NCBI GenBank assembly: GCA_963555705.1 | Contig: OY743190.1 | Span: forward strand, 20,219,491 to 20,283,490 | From: Ligustrum vulgare | Lineage: Eukaryota; Streptophyta; Magnoliopsida; Lamiales; Oleaceae | Length of the DNA: 64,000 bases | Direction: 5' to 3' | Shown here: in pieces, positions 22,972-35,389 of the stretch | How positions within the stretch are numbered: the stretch's first letter is position 1 | How the letters are laid out: each line of letters starts with the position of its first letter | Position numbers and translations under genes: made by a program | Notes under the pieces: generated by a model | Databases searched by the model: none | The model's input: only the letters and a program-made list of their open reading frames with translations | What the model was told of the DNA's origin: nothing

Positions 22972-23646
22972 TCAATCCCGCGCTGCCAGCCGAGGCGAGC
23001 TCCTAAGCCTAGAAGCGGCGGCAGCAGCAACCACTGTAGCACCAACACTTTTCCCACCCTTTACCAATTTCCTCCCCTTCTTAGCCTTTACCACATTCAT
23101 AAGCTCCTTCTTACTCCTTGTCATTGCCGCCAAAACATCACATTCACCGACGGTAGCATTTTTCGCCGGACTTGCCTTTTTCCCTCCCATCCCACTCTCA
23201 CGCGCCACCCTCTCAAAATCATCACCCAACTTCCTCACGGCCCCTCTCTTGATTTCCCTCCCAGATCCGTAGCCTTCCTCGTCCACCAAACCGACAACCC
23301 GCCTCCTCTTATTTGCCACCGGAGCCGGGGGCTCCGAAGGCGACGGCGTTCTCGCGTTTTTACTCTTTTCAGTGTGAGACAAAGCAAAATCATGAGATTT
23401 CTTGAAACTCTTCTCACGCTGAGCACGGAGCTTGTCAACGTTACCCTCAATCCGACCCTGTAGACGGTGGCGCTTGAAGCTGAGGCCACCCATGGACCAG
23501 TGAGCTTCCTCGGCCCACGACATTAACGGATCCATGACTGAAGGCGGTGGGTCCACCCTTTCATCGTTCAGCTTTACATCTGTGTAGAAACGTGGCCTAG
23601 GAAGGCTGCTTCCGTAGAATTTTCCAGGACCCAAAGCCACAACCAT
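22972..23646 (-). CDS. Conserved plant basic nuclear-like protein, function unknown
   Basis: The only ordinary host gene seen, a single open exon ending at 22972. The best start is the methionine at 23646, opening MVVALGPGKFYGSSLPRPRF, which from memory is the conserved start of a plant-specific family; the frame is open further to an ATG at 23760. The N-terminal 80 residues look conserved (YTDVK.NDERVDPP, SWAEEAHWSMGGLSFKR, LQGRIEGNVDKLRAQREK). The rest is low-complexity and Lys/Arg rich, with NKRRR and KKGRK clusters that suggest nuclear or nucleolar targeting, and an Ala-rich C-terminus ending SRLRSSPRLAARD. No catalytic motif recognised. Upstream are an E2F-like GGCGGGAA (23776-23783) and a TATTTTATT box (about 23799). 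Confidence 0.8.
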   Translation of the reverse strand: MVVALGPGKFYGSSLPRPRFYTDVKLNDERVDPPPSVMDPLMSWAEEAHWSMGGLSFKRHRLQGRIEGNVDKLRAQREKSFKKSHDFALSHTEKSKNARTPSPSEPPAPVANKRRRVVGLVDEEGYGSGREIKRGAVRKLGDDFERVARESGMGGKKASPAKNATVGECDVLAAMTRSKKELMNVVKAKKGRKLVKGGKSVGATVVAAAAASRLRSSPRLAARD

Positions 23647-23775
23647 GGCTGCCGGCTTGGTATATACTAATATATGAGTTGGTGCAGAGCGAGTGATGTG
23701 TGTGTACACAGTGCGATGAACAAATGTGTCTTCTTCGATGTGATTTATAGCAGATTCCATGGGTGTTGAGATTTG

Positions 23776-23783
23776 GGCGGGAA
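23776..23783 (-). promoter_or_regulatory. E2F-like site upstream of host gene
   Basis: Reads TTCCCGCC on the gene strand, with TTGGCGGCAA-type sequence next to it (23787-23794). E2F sites mark S-phase genes in plants. A TATA-like TATTTTATT lies a few bases further upstream. Confidence 0.4.
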
Positions 23784-23884
23784 CGTTGCCGCCAAGAATA
23801 AAATACCGCGCTAATAATGAATTTCAAGTGAAATGGAATCTCAACATTATTAGTATGGTCCTTAATCTTTGACCCTCGAAACAA

Positions 23885-24858
23885 TCTTGTTCCAAATCTT
23901 TGTATTATAACATATATATCTCCTCAACCTTTGTATAATCACACAAAAAAGCCTTTTCATTAGCCTCCGCATTGTAAAGTGATTGTAAACTAATTTATAA
24001 TCTACACAATTTTCTAAATCACTTTTTAACAACACATATTTTCTCTCTCCAATTTTTAATCACACATCTTACCTCGAAAAACCAAATAAATTGGTTTATA
24101 ATCTCCAAACTTTATCCAAATAGAGGCTTAATTAAGAAGCTTAAATGTTAATAAAAGCACAATTATGCCACTGTCTTTAAATAAACAAAATATACAATAC
24201 AAGAATGGATAAATTAGTTTTTGTTTGATGTACATTATTTGAGAAAAAAATTGAACAGTGATTGATGTGATTTTGTATAATTAAAATTAAAGAAAAGTTT
24301 TAGGTTTATCTGTAGAATATTTTATTCTTACAATATTTAGTTAAAATTGAGTGCTGCATGAAAAATAATTATTTTAAAAAACATCAAACAAAAGCTAAAT
24401 AAAGAGAATAAAATTCATATTTCAACAACCTTACCATCCCAAACAATTACTACAATTCTACTAAAGATCCATAAGTATTTATGGCGTGGTCTTTTACGAC
24501 GTGCAATACACGTCGTAAAAGTTCACTTTTGTTGTAATACTTTCTCAAAACTTGATAATTATGGTACTCCTTGAGAATTCGTGAGACCTTCATTGTTATC
24601 CATTATTTGGTAAAAGTTTTTTTTTTTTTTTTTGTATAAATAAAGAATATGGCGTTTTCAAGGTAAAATATATGGTTGAAAAATTGGTTTGGAGAAATGT
24701 GTAGTTTATAAACCCCTTTTTAAGCAATTTATCAAATGGATACTATATTATTATTTGTTGGATATGATGGATTATCAATCATTACATGGCTGACATTCCT
24801 TGCCCATTGGAGATTTTAGAGAGGTGAGGCGGTTTCGATGAATTTGTGGGAAATTTTA
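23885..24858. other. Intergenic, AT-rich, with a hairpin and a dispersed repeat
   Basis: No gene. 24215-24415 resembles 62935-63120 (shared TTGATGTACATTATTT, AxTAGTGATTGATxTGATTTTGTAT and GTGTAGAATA-like blocks in the same order), so it is part of a dispersed repeat, probably a decayed MITE or Helitron-borne tract. A perfect inverted repeat lies at 24491-24521. Confidence 0.5.
24491..24521. repeat. Perfect 13-bp inverted repeat with 5-base loop
   Basis: Arms CTTTTACGACGTG (24491-24503) and CACGTCGTAAAAG (24509-24521) flank CAATA. The surroundings ATTACTACAATT (about 24446) and TTGTTGTAAT (about 24529) are weakly inverted too, so this may be a short foldback or CACTA-derived MITE. Confidence 0.75.
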
Positions 24859-25933
24859 GGCTGCGTTCTTTTTGGCGTTTTTCAGTCGTTTTTCGTTTTT
24901 CATTTCCGAAAACGCGGAAAATGCGTTCTCTTACGCCGTTTTCGAAAAAAAAAATTGAAAACGTTTTCAAAATTTGTAAAGGAAATTAAAAACGTGAAAA
25001 TCACGTTTTTCGCGTTTTCTGAAATTTTTGCCTTATAAGCGGAAAACGCGCGTTTTCCACTTAAAAAAAAAATTAAAATAATCAAAAAAATTTGAAATTT
25101 GTCAAAATTTATCATTTCTAATTACATTATTGGTCCCTGAGTTTCAAAACTTGTCATTTTAATCCTCAAATTTTGAAATTTCTTTCGGAAATATCCTAAT
25201 TTATTTGCAACTTAAGTCCCTCAACTTCAGATTTTGTTGCACATTAGTTCACAAATTTTACTTTTCTTTCAATTTAGTCCTTTTCGTATTTGCTTTATAG
25301 GTCATTTTCTTCAAACATGTATAACTTTTGATGTACAACTCCGAATTGCACTCTGTTTTTTGCGTAGAACTCCAAATTCAATCATCTTTCTGATGATATA
25401 TCATGTGCTTAATTATTAAACATTTCTTTTTTACTTTTGTATTGTAGATACTTATTTTATAAGGACATAATTAATTAATGTAAATTGATTTTTGCAAATT
25501 TTATTGAAACTTAAATTTTAAACGTTATGAGTGCTTACTAGAAGGATGTATCTATATAAAGTATTAAATGGAACGTACTTTAGAAGGGAAAATTACTACT
25601 CAAATGTTAAACGATTACTTTAGAAGGGCAACATGAATTTTTGAACTTTTTTGGTATAACTAAATTGTGTGATAGGGGTTATTTCATTTATTTTTGTTGT
25701 GTAACTCAAAATATGATATCTTTATTTCATTTATATTCACAAACAATATGAAATAATTTTCTTCAAAATTTTAAACAGAACGCGTTTTTCAGCTTTTCAT
25801 TTTCGAAAACAGTTTTCAGAAATAACAAACCAAACGCGTTTTCAGCAATTTCGAAAAAAGTCACAGAAAATGGAAAACATAAAACATTTTCGAAAATGAA
25901 AACAGGAAACTGAAACACAAAGAGAACGCAGCC
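24859..25933. mobile_element. PIF/Harbinger-type non-autonomous element
   Basis: Inverted ends GGCTGCGTTCT at the left and AGAACGCAGCC at the right, flanked by TTA at 24856-24858 and 25934-25936. Subterminal regions repeat TTTTCGAAAACG and GAAAACGCG phrases, as in the copy at 16876-17746. The interior is AT-rich with no transposase. Short ORFs inside are not genes. Confidence 0.8.
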
Positions 25934-25936
25934 TTA

Positions 25937-27010
25937 TCATCCCTAGAGTTAGTGAAAGACTAATTTCTCTTTCCTTTATTTTTCTATGCTTGTGTTGTAA
26001 TTTTTTTGCTACCCTCATGAAAGAGTCCTACCTTTTTATGTTCATTTTGCGTCCCTATTAAGATGACATCGTGTGGTCTATTTACAATGTAAAACGATGT
26101 CATATTGTGTTTGTTGAAGACGATGTCGTTTCGTTTGAAATGACATTACATGGATGCTTACACTATTGAAAAGATGTTGTTTCAAGTAACATTTATATAC
26201 AAAAATGTAGGGTTTCTTCAAACTGCATTTGTGCTGCTAACCCTGACCCTGATACCTTAGTCATCCCTTTCGACCGATGGTCTCATCTTCTCGCCCGTCT
26301 TTGGTGGTCGTTTCCAGATCTCCCACATTCTGTCACTACACTGTAGATTCGTTGAAGGGGTGGGACATGGTGTGTGACCTGAAATCATAGTTTAATTTTC
26401 TCTTTCTTCGGAGTTCCTCCTCTCTCTAGATTGAAATCATTCCACAGCTTTCACAGAATGCTTGCATTGATACCTTCGCTTTCCCTTTCGTGTAGACGTC
26501 TCAGCCTCTCACTCATCATTAGCCTTTTCTAGAATCTCTCATTTCTATCACGATACTGTAAATTCGTCGAATGTATCGTGATTTTTGGGGTTTAAAACAT
26601 TATGTTTGACTTGAAAAATGTGTTTTTGCTTTTTCTTTTGACAGTTTGTACCATTGAAGCATCTGATCTTCTTAGTTGTGTTTAAGGTTTACCATATTTC
26701 TCTGATTCTTTGATAACTTATTGGCATGAAACATTTGATTTTTGTGTATCCTTTAGCCAACATATCTTGTGTTATTTGTCTTCTAAAAAGTGTATTTGGA
26801 GACATAAACATGTAAGTATGTTGGATTTCATCTTTCACTTCTTCTTTTTTTTTTTTTTTTTTTTTGTTATTTTCCCCATTTGTTGTTTGAAATTTACATC
26901 TCATTTGTTTTGTCTATTTTTTGAGGTATCGTAGATCTTGGGATACCTGTGGGATGTGGTGTTATTGAATTTGTTACCAGGCAATTCTTCTAATATTCTC
27001 CAATTTTTGT
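25937..27010. other. Non-coding, unassigned
   Basis: No supported gene. Two stretches share a phrase like CACTGTAGATTCGTTGAA (about 26339) and ATACTGTAAATTCGTCGAA (about 26563), suggesting an old local duplication. A T run lies at 26845-26864. Confidence 0.35.
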
Positions 27011-27499
27011 ATTGTTAGTTGACTCGACTGATTAATCTAATGATTCTGAAGTAGAGAAAGAAATGGCCAATGAAGAAATAAGTTTAAGGTAATTAGCTAC
27101 ACTAAAATTACAGCCAGTTTGCATTAAATATCCAGTCTTAGAGGTGAATTTTTGTGTTGAAATCTAGATTAATCCACTTGCTCCCCAAATTCCATGGTCT
27201 TGAAAACGAAGACCCCCACAAGCACTTAAATGAATTCAACGTGGTGTGTTTAAGCATAAAACCACAAGGAGTGATCGGGTATTCTATCTTCCCTCAGGTT
27301 CTATAACTACATGGATAGAGATGGCCAGGTTGTTTCTTGATAAGTTTTTCTCAGCTTTACGAGTTGCAAATATCAAAAGGGAGATATGGGGAATAAAAAA
27401 AAGATACAGAGACCCTTCATGAATATTGGGAAAGATTCAAGCAACTATGTGCAAGTTGTCCTCCACATGATATTTCAAAACAACTGCTCATTCAAAACT
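27011..27499 (+). pseudogene. gag: Decayed Athila-like gag
   Basis: Translation in shifting frames shows LATLKLQPVCIKYP, then a lost piece after the VVC-like block, then ETLHEYWERFKQLCASCPPH and ISKQLLIQN, which match the Athila gag blocks in order. Many stops and frameshifts. It ends at 27499 where a TRIM-family LTR begins. Confidence 0.8.
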
Positions 27500-28297
27500 T
27501 GATGTGATCCCGTTCAAGATGCACGATGAAAGCGCGAAAGAAATGCTAAAAAGTTCAAATTCAGGTTGGGGATGGACGATCACATGAAGACCCAAGCCTC
27601 ACAACTCAAGAACCTAAGGTATATCAAACCTTAGACCTATTGAAATGCAGAAACAAGAACTGACGAACGCCACAAGGTTGTCCAAATCCTTTGATAAGTT
27701 TGTGTGTTGAACGCCACAAAGATTGTTAATTTTTGATAAGTTCAGATTGAACTCCACAAGATAATTAAATTCTAATAAGTTCAATTTGTAAAGTGAATCC
27801 TCACCTTTACTATTGAATCACTAAAAAAATGTTTATTAAAAATCCAATCACTTGTTACAATGAAGAAATAACATATAAATAAGTAAAAATGACCTAACAA
27901 CTAGGGTAACCTCTATAGAGACACAAAACACTAAATAAATAATCAAAAATAGAAAATAACATAAAAACGTAGTAAAACCCTACAAAATTATACCATGCGA
28001 TTGCATGGTTCTTGGTGTTGCGGTCGCATGGTGGGGGCAAATTCTCTTTTGTTTATTTAACTGTTGACGTTGCAATCTCTTTTCCCAAGTGCGATCGCAT
28101 ATAGTAATTATCTGCAATCCTTCTTCATTTCATCTCCAACTTGATCTTTGACTCATTTCTTAGCTTGTTCACTTGTTTTAGCCTTGAATCTTCTTCAACA
28201 GTCCATACTTGATAATTGAAGCCTCCAAACATGTACTTGGACTTTTGCTTGGCTCAAATTGTAGATTTTTCCGTCAAGCCTACTATGATTCGTATCA
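27500..28297 (-). mobile_element. TRIM-family LTR, diverged copy (minus strand)
   Basis: On the minus strand it opens at 28297 with TGATACGAATCATAGTAGG and includes TTTGTGGCGTTCAA and AACTTATCAAAGG, matching the order of blocks in the LTRs at 35390-39425. It ends CATCA at 27500, abutting gag. Upstream on the minus strand is ATCATCCTGAAGGAGGAAA, the family polypurine tract, so this was not a solo LTR. The internal stretch is cut at 28346 by a solo LTR insertion. Overall clearly older than the array at 35390. Confidence 0.7.
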
Positions 28298-28341
28298 TTT
28301 CCTCCTTCAGGATGATTTGTCCAGAATGAAAATCGAGTTTT

Positions 28342-29371
28342 GAAATTGTAATACCGTTTTTCATTGTTACGTGCATCTTTAAATTCCACGTGGCATTTAT
28401 ATTAATTTTATTATAAATTTTAAATTTGATGAATTTTATGTCAATGATTTGAATTATTTTACAGTGGAAGGACTTGAATGCCGTCTCGATCAATGTACCA
28501 ATTAGAAAATTCATATATTGTTAAGAGTAATTCTATGTGATTAATTGTCTTATTGTCTAAGCATGCTATTTTTCTAATTTTATTATGTAAAGTTGAGGGT
28601 AGTTTGGTGATGATTGGAGAGTAAATAGAACTTAGGGACTTAATTATGTGCATAGAGAGAAATGGGGGCCCAAATCGCAAATTCCAAAAGGTTAAATTTA
28701 AACCTAACCTAATCTAATCCCTCATCCCTCACGCTCGCTCTCTCGCGATCTCTCGCGATCTCTCACTCTCACACTCGATCTCTCTCTACCGCTTGTCTCT
28801 CTTGCCTCACTCTCAGTCGGACCCAACTCCTCCGACGACCACCGCCACCACGACGCCTGCAACGCCCACCACCAGCCACCATCCCCACGGTAACACTCCT
28901 CCCTTTTCCCTCGGGGCGCGCTCACGGATTGTACGCGCGCACACACTCGCACTCATACACACTCAACCGAGCCCACACACAAGCATGTATATATATTGAA
29001 TGTATGTATTGATATGTGTATATATGTTGAGTGTATTTATTATAAAGATTTCAGATTTTTTCATTTTTGGGTTTTAGGTAAATTTCAAAATTTTAAACTG
29101 CTAAAATTCAGATTTGGGGGTAACGTTTATATGTGTGTGTATATATTTATACATACATATTTATATATTTCATATTTGAAGTTTTTAAGAATTTATGATT
29201 TCAATTGGGTTAGCTTACTGTTTGAACTTAATTGTTAATCTGTAAAAGTGAAATTTGGGTAATGTATATTTATGTATGCGTTGTGTGTATTTACAGTTCA
29301 GAATTTTAATTTAGTAATATAAATTTCAGAAATTTTAAATCTAGGAAATTAGTGCTATATATATATATATA

Positions 29372-29424
<53 letters not shown>

Positions 29425-31361
29425 GGCAGATTTTGAATCTTGGGAAATTAGTTTGAAAGTTTAGTCTTAGATGATTAATTATAGATTAAGTCGGTTTAGT
29501 GGACGAGCATTTTGAGAAGTTTCAATTTTTTTTTAAAAGATGAAGTTGTTTAATGGATTCTTTGTTGGTTTAATGTTGTTTTAAATTGAAATTCTCAAAT
29601 TTAGAATTTCATGTAATGAGGTGGTTTTAATTTAATTTTTATGTATATTTTTAATTAGAGTTGCTATTTTCAGACTCTAGAAATTTATGGAAATTGTAGT
29701 TAGTTAACTGTTCGAGTAAAGTTTGAATAAATGGTTATTTTCAAATTTATGAATAGTTAGAATGCAAATTGGATTTGTCTTGTGAAATTTAATTTTCGAA
29801 GAATATTCTATAGCTTTGACCTTTGTGTAAATTGATAAGTTAGATTTCAATTATTGCTATTGAAGTTAATCTCTTATTCTGAATGTAGTATGGTTTGTAT
29901 TTGACATGGCTTAAGATTCCATTTGGTTTGAATTGTAAATCACCTGAGAGGCTCGATCTCATTTAGGAGTTTCAAATGTAATTTTGAACTAAAATTTTAT
30001 TTCACTTAATGAATGGGTACAACTAGGATTTTGGTACATTGACATCACGGGCAGCCGATGCTCCTCCACTTGCAAATCCAGATAACGGCAAATACTAAGG
30101 ACGTTAAGTAAGTAAACTTCCCCCTATTTTTATAGAAGTTGAATGTAAATGTGAAATGTGTAAATGATTGTCTTGCAACTTACTTGCTTTGATGGATTTT
30201 ATTCACTTTATGAAAGTATATGTTATTGAGAAGAATGTTCAAGCATGCACATTATCATGTCATTGCATCATCAAGCATGCATTGGCATCGAAATTGGGAA
30301 GTCAAATGTTTTTAACTGAAAGAAATGTGTCAAGGTGCCAGTTTGTTCAAAGGTTATGTATCCCAATTTTTTAAGAAATGAAGGGTGTACTTCTAGTTCA
30401 TGAAAGATGCGAGTGGGAAATGGGGCGCTGGGGACCGGCGTACTCGAATTAAGTCGCTTTGTGACGGAATGTTCAACCGTCTTACGGTGGACTGTTAAAC
30501 CGCTTTGCGGTGGGAAAGTGAATGTTAAACCGCTTTGCGGTGGAAATGTGAATGTTAATCTGGTTCCAAATAAGAAATTGTCCACTATTATCTGATTGAC
30601 TAGAAGATACACCAAGTGAGCTCACGATGGAAATGAAGTGAAAGTTTTGAAATGAAGTGAAAGTTTAAAAAGTTTGAAAGTTTTGGAAAGTAAAGTAAAT
30701 GGGGATACAAATATGAAATTTTTTAAAGCATTCATGTCATAAGCATGCATTTCATGCATAAAGTTTACTTACTGAGCTTTAGCTCACCCCAATCCCTCCC
30801 CAACATTTCAGGTGATGAAAGTTAAGTGATCCGAGGAGAGCACTTGACAGCTGACTCAGACAGTACTCGCTGCCATTCTTTTTAAATAAAGTAAATTTGG
30901 GATTTAGTTAAGTTTTTCATTAATCGTTCCTTATTCTTTCATTTTTAAAATTATTTGATTGGATTAGTTTTGAATAAGTAATGGCATCGCATTAGCGATT
31001 AAACTATCTCTTATTTTATTTGTTAAAGTTTGTTGGTTTGGAATTTTGTATTGAGGAGTTTGGGATTTATTTTTAGGATAATGTGGTGATGTGAGAGTTG
31101 ATATTGAATTGTGACTGAATGTTGAATATTGATTTTTGAATGAGTTGAGATGTGCACTTTTAAATTGTTAGGTTGGGTATGATGTCCCTCTACAGGTTGG
31201 TTAAATCCAAATTACAAAGGAGACTCTGCCGAAATTTCTGTAAAATTTTATAATAGATGAATGAAAATTTTAATGTTTAAACGATTTATTTCCGCATATA
31301 ATGTGAATGGAAGTTAACACGCCTAGGTTTTAGATTTTTAAACTTAGGGTGTTACAGAAAT
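28342..31361 (+). mobile_element. Solo LTR of a Tekay/Del-type element with GAAAT duplications
   Basis: The LTR is 28347-31356, opening TGTAATACC and ending GGGTGTTACA, with GAAAT on both sides (28342-28346 and 31357-31361). There is no primer site or polypurine tract next to it. At 3010 bp it is in the range of Tekay/Del LTRs. It contains a CT/GA-rich stretch (28725-28800), a TA/CA microsatellite, and a doubled TTAAACCGCTTTGCGGTGG phrase at about 30494-30542. Short ORFs inside are not supported as genes. Confidence 0.88.
29357..29424. repeat. (TA)n(CA)n microsatellite
   Basis: TA repeats pass into about 23 CA repeats and back to TA. Inside the solo LTR. Confidence 0.95.
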
Positions 31362-31815
31362 ATTTTAGGAACGCGTTTTCCATGATAACACAAATAGGCA
31401 TTTTATTAGTCATACTAGGCTCATCAATAATCATTTGATGTCTTCCAACTCAATTCAGCACAAACTTATCAAGAGCATGAACTATAGAAGACATATGCTA
31501 AATTGTGCAACAAATTTCATGTGAAGATGACTGAAAAACCTTAATTTTTTTTATTTTTTTGAACTGACATGTAGAAAAAATCATTAAGGAATGTAATTTT
31601 TCTTAAGTTATGAAATTCAAACCCATGCTACATGACATAAGTCGAAGTTGCAAGTTTTTCCACATCTTTTATGCAGGCTTATCTTCATTAAGCTTTCTAA
31701 ATGACCTCTATAATGAGTTTTGGCGGATGACTCCCAGATCAGACAACCATAGGGCACCAAGTTTAAGAGATCGACATGCTTAAATGTGATCTGGTTCCAA
31801 ATAAGAATTGCCCAT
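31362..31815. other. Unassigned sequence between two LTRs
   Basis: Originally continuous with 28346 before the solo LTR inserted. A minus-strand open stretch (about 31617-31838) crosses into the Athila LTR and I do not recognise it. The phrase CTGGTTCCAAATAAGAA (31786) also occurs in the solo LTR at 30557. Confidence 0.3.
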
Positions 31816-33134
31816 TGATGCGTGTCTTGATGCACCAAAAAATAATTAATTCCTTACTTACCAAATATTAGTTAATAATGTAGTAATGAGAGTAAGGGTC
31901 ACGAGAAACAATGAACCTAATTAGTTGCTTGATGAATTAGAATAGAAGGGGGGTTTGTTGTTAGAAATTGTTTAAATGAAAACTATGCTTAAAAATAACA
32001 AGTAAACGTGTTTAAAGAATTTATATGGGAGAAGACCTTGTTCTCGGGTTCGGTTGTACCCTCAATTATTGTTATACTTTTCCTTACAATGCATTTCTAT
32101 CCATAATTCAAACTATCAATCTTAAATAATCAACAAGCTCTGATTACCTCAATTATTCCTTATGTAAATTAATTCAAAACAAGATCTTTGATTCAATTCT
32201 AGCCAATGGGTAATCCTAAACAAGTTCTTAGGATTTAACGCAAGGCTAGTGTGAAAAGTGAGAAGAAATAGATTGAATTGGATAATCAATTTCACAAGAT
32301 CGAATTACTTAATCCAAATTGAGTTATTACTAAATCTACGCGAGATTTATTTGCTACTATGAGTCAAGATCTAATGACAATTACAGATCAAAGATCTAAC
32401 ATAGCACATACGTGAGTTTAATGACTAAACAATTCAATTGGCCAAATCAAATATATTAATCAAATAAACTTAATTAAACATTCAAAACGTAATAATTCAA
32501 CAACTGAAAGGGAAGGGATAGATGTTATGTTACTAGTTTGTAGGAAAAGAAAATAACATAATCGAATTGACACAACTTTCCCCTTGAACAGGACAAGGAA
32601 TTTAGCCTAGCATGGTCATGGTGGGTTCTTCAAGTTGATCCATGAATTCTCCTTGTTGTTGATGTTCTTGTACTTGAAAATCTCCCAAGAGTTCTTTACT
32701 TTTTTCCCTATCTTTTCCAGCCTCCTCTTGTGCTTGGTTTTCTCCTTTTATATCTCCCAAAAATGTGCCCTAGAGACCCCAAGAATATATGCCAAAGATA
32801 GACTTCAAAACCAATAAGTAAAGTTTATGCGGGAAAGTTACGGCCGTAACTCTACAATTTACAGTTGTAAGTGAACTTCTGTTGATTTTGTTATTTGAAC
32901 CCGATAGAGACTTACAACCGTAAGTCTTGTACTTATGGCCGTAACTAATTTGCAACCTTGGTCCCCAATTTTCGCTTTTCAGCATTTTTTTGGTCATTTT
33001 TCCTTTCTTTTCGTTCTTTGTGATCCTACACAATACAATACATAATGGTGCATTAAACGATACTTTAATAGAATTAAACCAACAACAAAATACTACAATA
33101 GGTGAACTAAATAAGTGCTACTAACGCACTTATC
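31816..33134 (-). mobile_element. Athila 3' LTR (minus strand)
   Basis: On the minus strand it opens at 33134 with TGATAAGTGCG, directly after a GGTGTGGGAGGTT polypurine tract, and ends GGTGCATCAAGACACGCATCA at 31816. Homologous to the LTRs at 4016 and 1838 but diverged. Palindrome sites are fewer (about 32836-32945) and several have decayed. Confidence 0.82.
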
Positions 33135-34982
33135 AAACCTCCCACACCTAAACCATTGGTCGTCCTTGAACAATATCATAAGAAGAAAAGAAACATCACT
33201 TGAGCCAACAAATAGATCCATACATCGGAAAGTCAAAGTCACAGCCCACTTCTTTTAAGCATGAAAATCAAACCACATAACCGGAGTGTGTTAGTATGTG
33301 TAAGAGATGTATCATCCAATATCCTCTGAACATAAATGAAAAACATTACCCCAGGCCCAACAATACCCAATGTGGTTTGTATCTTCCCACCTCTCGTGAG
33401 TTCTCTCTTAACGTCTATCAATGAATTACTACAAGGGTGTTAGTTTCGACCAACTCAAGAAAATGCCACCAGGTTAGTGTGAGTTATCACATGGTGAAAA
33501 TTTAGTCGACCTAATGTCTCTAGACCCATATCAACAACATAGAACACGGATTGAGCCATTCAAACCACCCATAAGTATATAATGGGAGGCTACACCCTCA
33601 CCAAATGTTTTCTCTATCTGTACAACAGTGTTTAAGGGTAAGAATTTCACTCAACTCACTCTATAGAAAATTCATTATCACTGACTGCCCAAATATCAAA
33701 ACTGGAGCCAACAATACACAAGTGTAAAGTAAAGGTTTTTATAGGGTTGTAATGGGGCTTCGGGCTTAGGTGGGATAAAGGAAACACTTAGGCTGAGTTG
33801 AGAAGAAATTTCACAAGCTAAGTCGATTCAACATAAGCATTTCTTCCTTCACTTTCAATATGAGTTTTATTGACTCCTGCTACCCAACTGAGCCGACACT
33901 TGATTTTTTTTTTTTTTTTCAATTGGCCAACTCACTACACAGTTATCAATTGGCATAAGACAGAATTGCAACTTTTTGGAACTTAGTTCACCACACAACC
34001 ATCAACCAACACAAGCTTGTGAATCCCTTCTCTATAGGTTCAAGATAGAGAAGCATGAAAGAAGAGGTATTCATGGTTTCTAACATGGCATTCAAATTTC
34101 AATGAAAGGCTAAGGCTCAAAGGGGCTTCTATTGGTAAATTCATTATGGTGGGCCCGTTTGGACAATCAAATTTAGTTTAACCTAATGCCTTTACCATAT
34201 TTTGCACTTGAGACAAGAATCTTAGTCCATTGATGAAGTATAGATCATTTGCTCAATCTTAGTCCCGAACTCAAAATCTTGGGTCACTTGGACTGGTAAT
34301 TAATCAAATTAATTTCAGTTTGCTCGATTAGGCTGCAAAAATTTGTCAATTTACCCCCATTTTCAAACTCATTCAGAAATTATTGAAAAACTTATGTCTA
34401 TGTACTCATTCTTTGTCCGATATGTAATTTAGATGGTTAGTGGTTCAAAAATTATCATAAGTGAGGCTGTTTCCTATTAAACCGAAATGTGAGTCTAAAT
34501 ACAACAAAACCTAAATAAAAAGAACAAAAGCTGAATAAATAGAACAGAAAGAAATATAGCAAAAGACAGAGGACAATCACCCCCCCAACATTTGAATTTC
34601 ACATTATCCTCAATGTGGGACTTGACAATACAAAACAGACGAGGGTTGTGAATGAAATCGGAAGAGGGAGGTGTGATTTTTAAAAGTGCACGATAATAAA
34701 TTCACTTACGGTCGTAAGTGTTGCGTTGATCACCAAAAAAATTCTGAATTAGTTACGGCCGTGATAGAGAAAGTTGGGGCCGTAACTTAAGTTCTGACTC
34801 AAATTTGTGATCACTGAGTTACGGCCGTGAGTTACATGGTCACGGCCGTAATTTAACTTCTGTCCCAATTTATTTATTTTTGAAATTCAATCAGGAAAAA
34901 GCAATAAAATGAACAAATAACAAAGAATGGGAAAGTAAAGAAATCCCCTCTCGGGTTGCCTCCCGAGCAGCGCCTTTGTTTA
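33135..34982 (-). other. Non-coding 3' internal region of minus-strand Athila
   Basis: Corresponds on the minus strand to the 3' region of the element at 4016, but with no env-like gene. It contains paired TTACGGCCGTAA-type sites at about 34704-34850 and, at about 34950-34980, the inverted GCTGCTCGGGAGGCAACCCGAG block that also follows pol at 10987. No supported ORF. Confidence 0.7.
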
Positions 34983-35389
34983 CTATCTTTGGCTAGACTT
35001 ATTACTTCCTCCTTCAACCGGGATTAACTGGATTCCCAAGCTCAATTTTTTCACGTTCTTCATTAGGAGACTTTCATAGAAAGGTTTAGGTCTAAGGACA
35101 TCCACTTTGCGATCTAGCTTAACTAGAAGTTGGGTAAGAGGAAGCTTCAAATAGGACTTAGGGGCCTGCAAAACAGGGGGCAGAAGCCTCTCATTAGAAA
35201 CTGGTAATGTGATATAAGAGACGTTACCTGATTGTTGTAACTTTGGACAGTTATTAAACACTGCAACATTTTCTAGCAAGTCAATACTCAAGGTTAGCGC
35301 ATCATTCTCTTCCTCAAGTTGCTTGCTATTGGAAAAGTTTAGACCATCCTTTTCACTAAATTCGAAAACTTCCTGTATTGAAGAATCAA
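34983..35389 (-). pseudogene. pol: Internally deleted Athila pol remnant
   Basis: The frame is open from the TRIM boundary to the stop at 34983 and starts within the TRIM LTR (35423), so its beginning is chimeric. Reading minus: EVFEFSEKDGLNFS and LLPPVLQAPKSYLKLPL match the segment between protease and RT at about 7830-8080. It then jumps to LRPKPFYESLL, matching the last residues of pol near 10870. RT, RNase H and integrase are gone, so this was a non-autonomous deletion derivative. Confidence 0.65.

Noticed and set aside
28722..29238. ORFs in the CT-rich region as a host gene
   Set aside because: They are inside a solo LTR with clear target duplications and are of low complexity.
31617..31838. 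Minus-strand 73-residue ORF as a gene
   Set aside because: It spans the junction between unassigned sequence and an Athila LTR; not recognisable.
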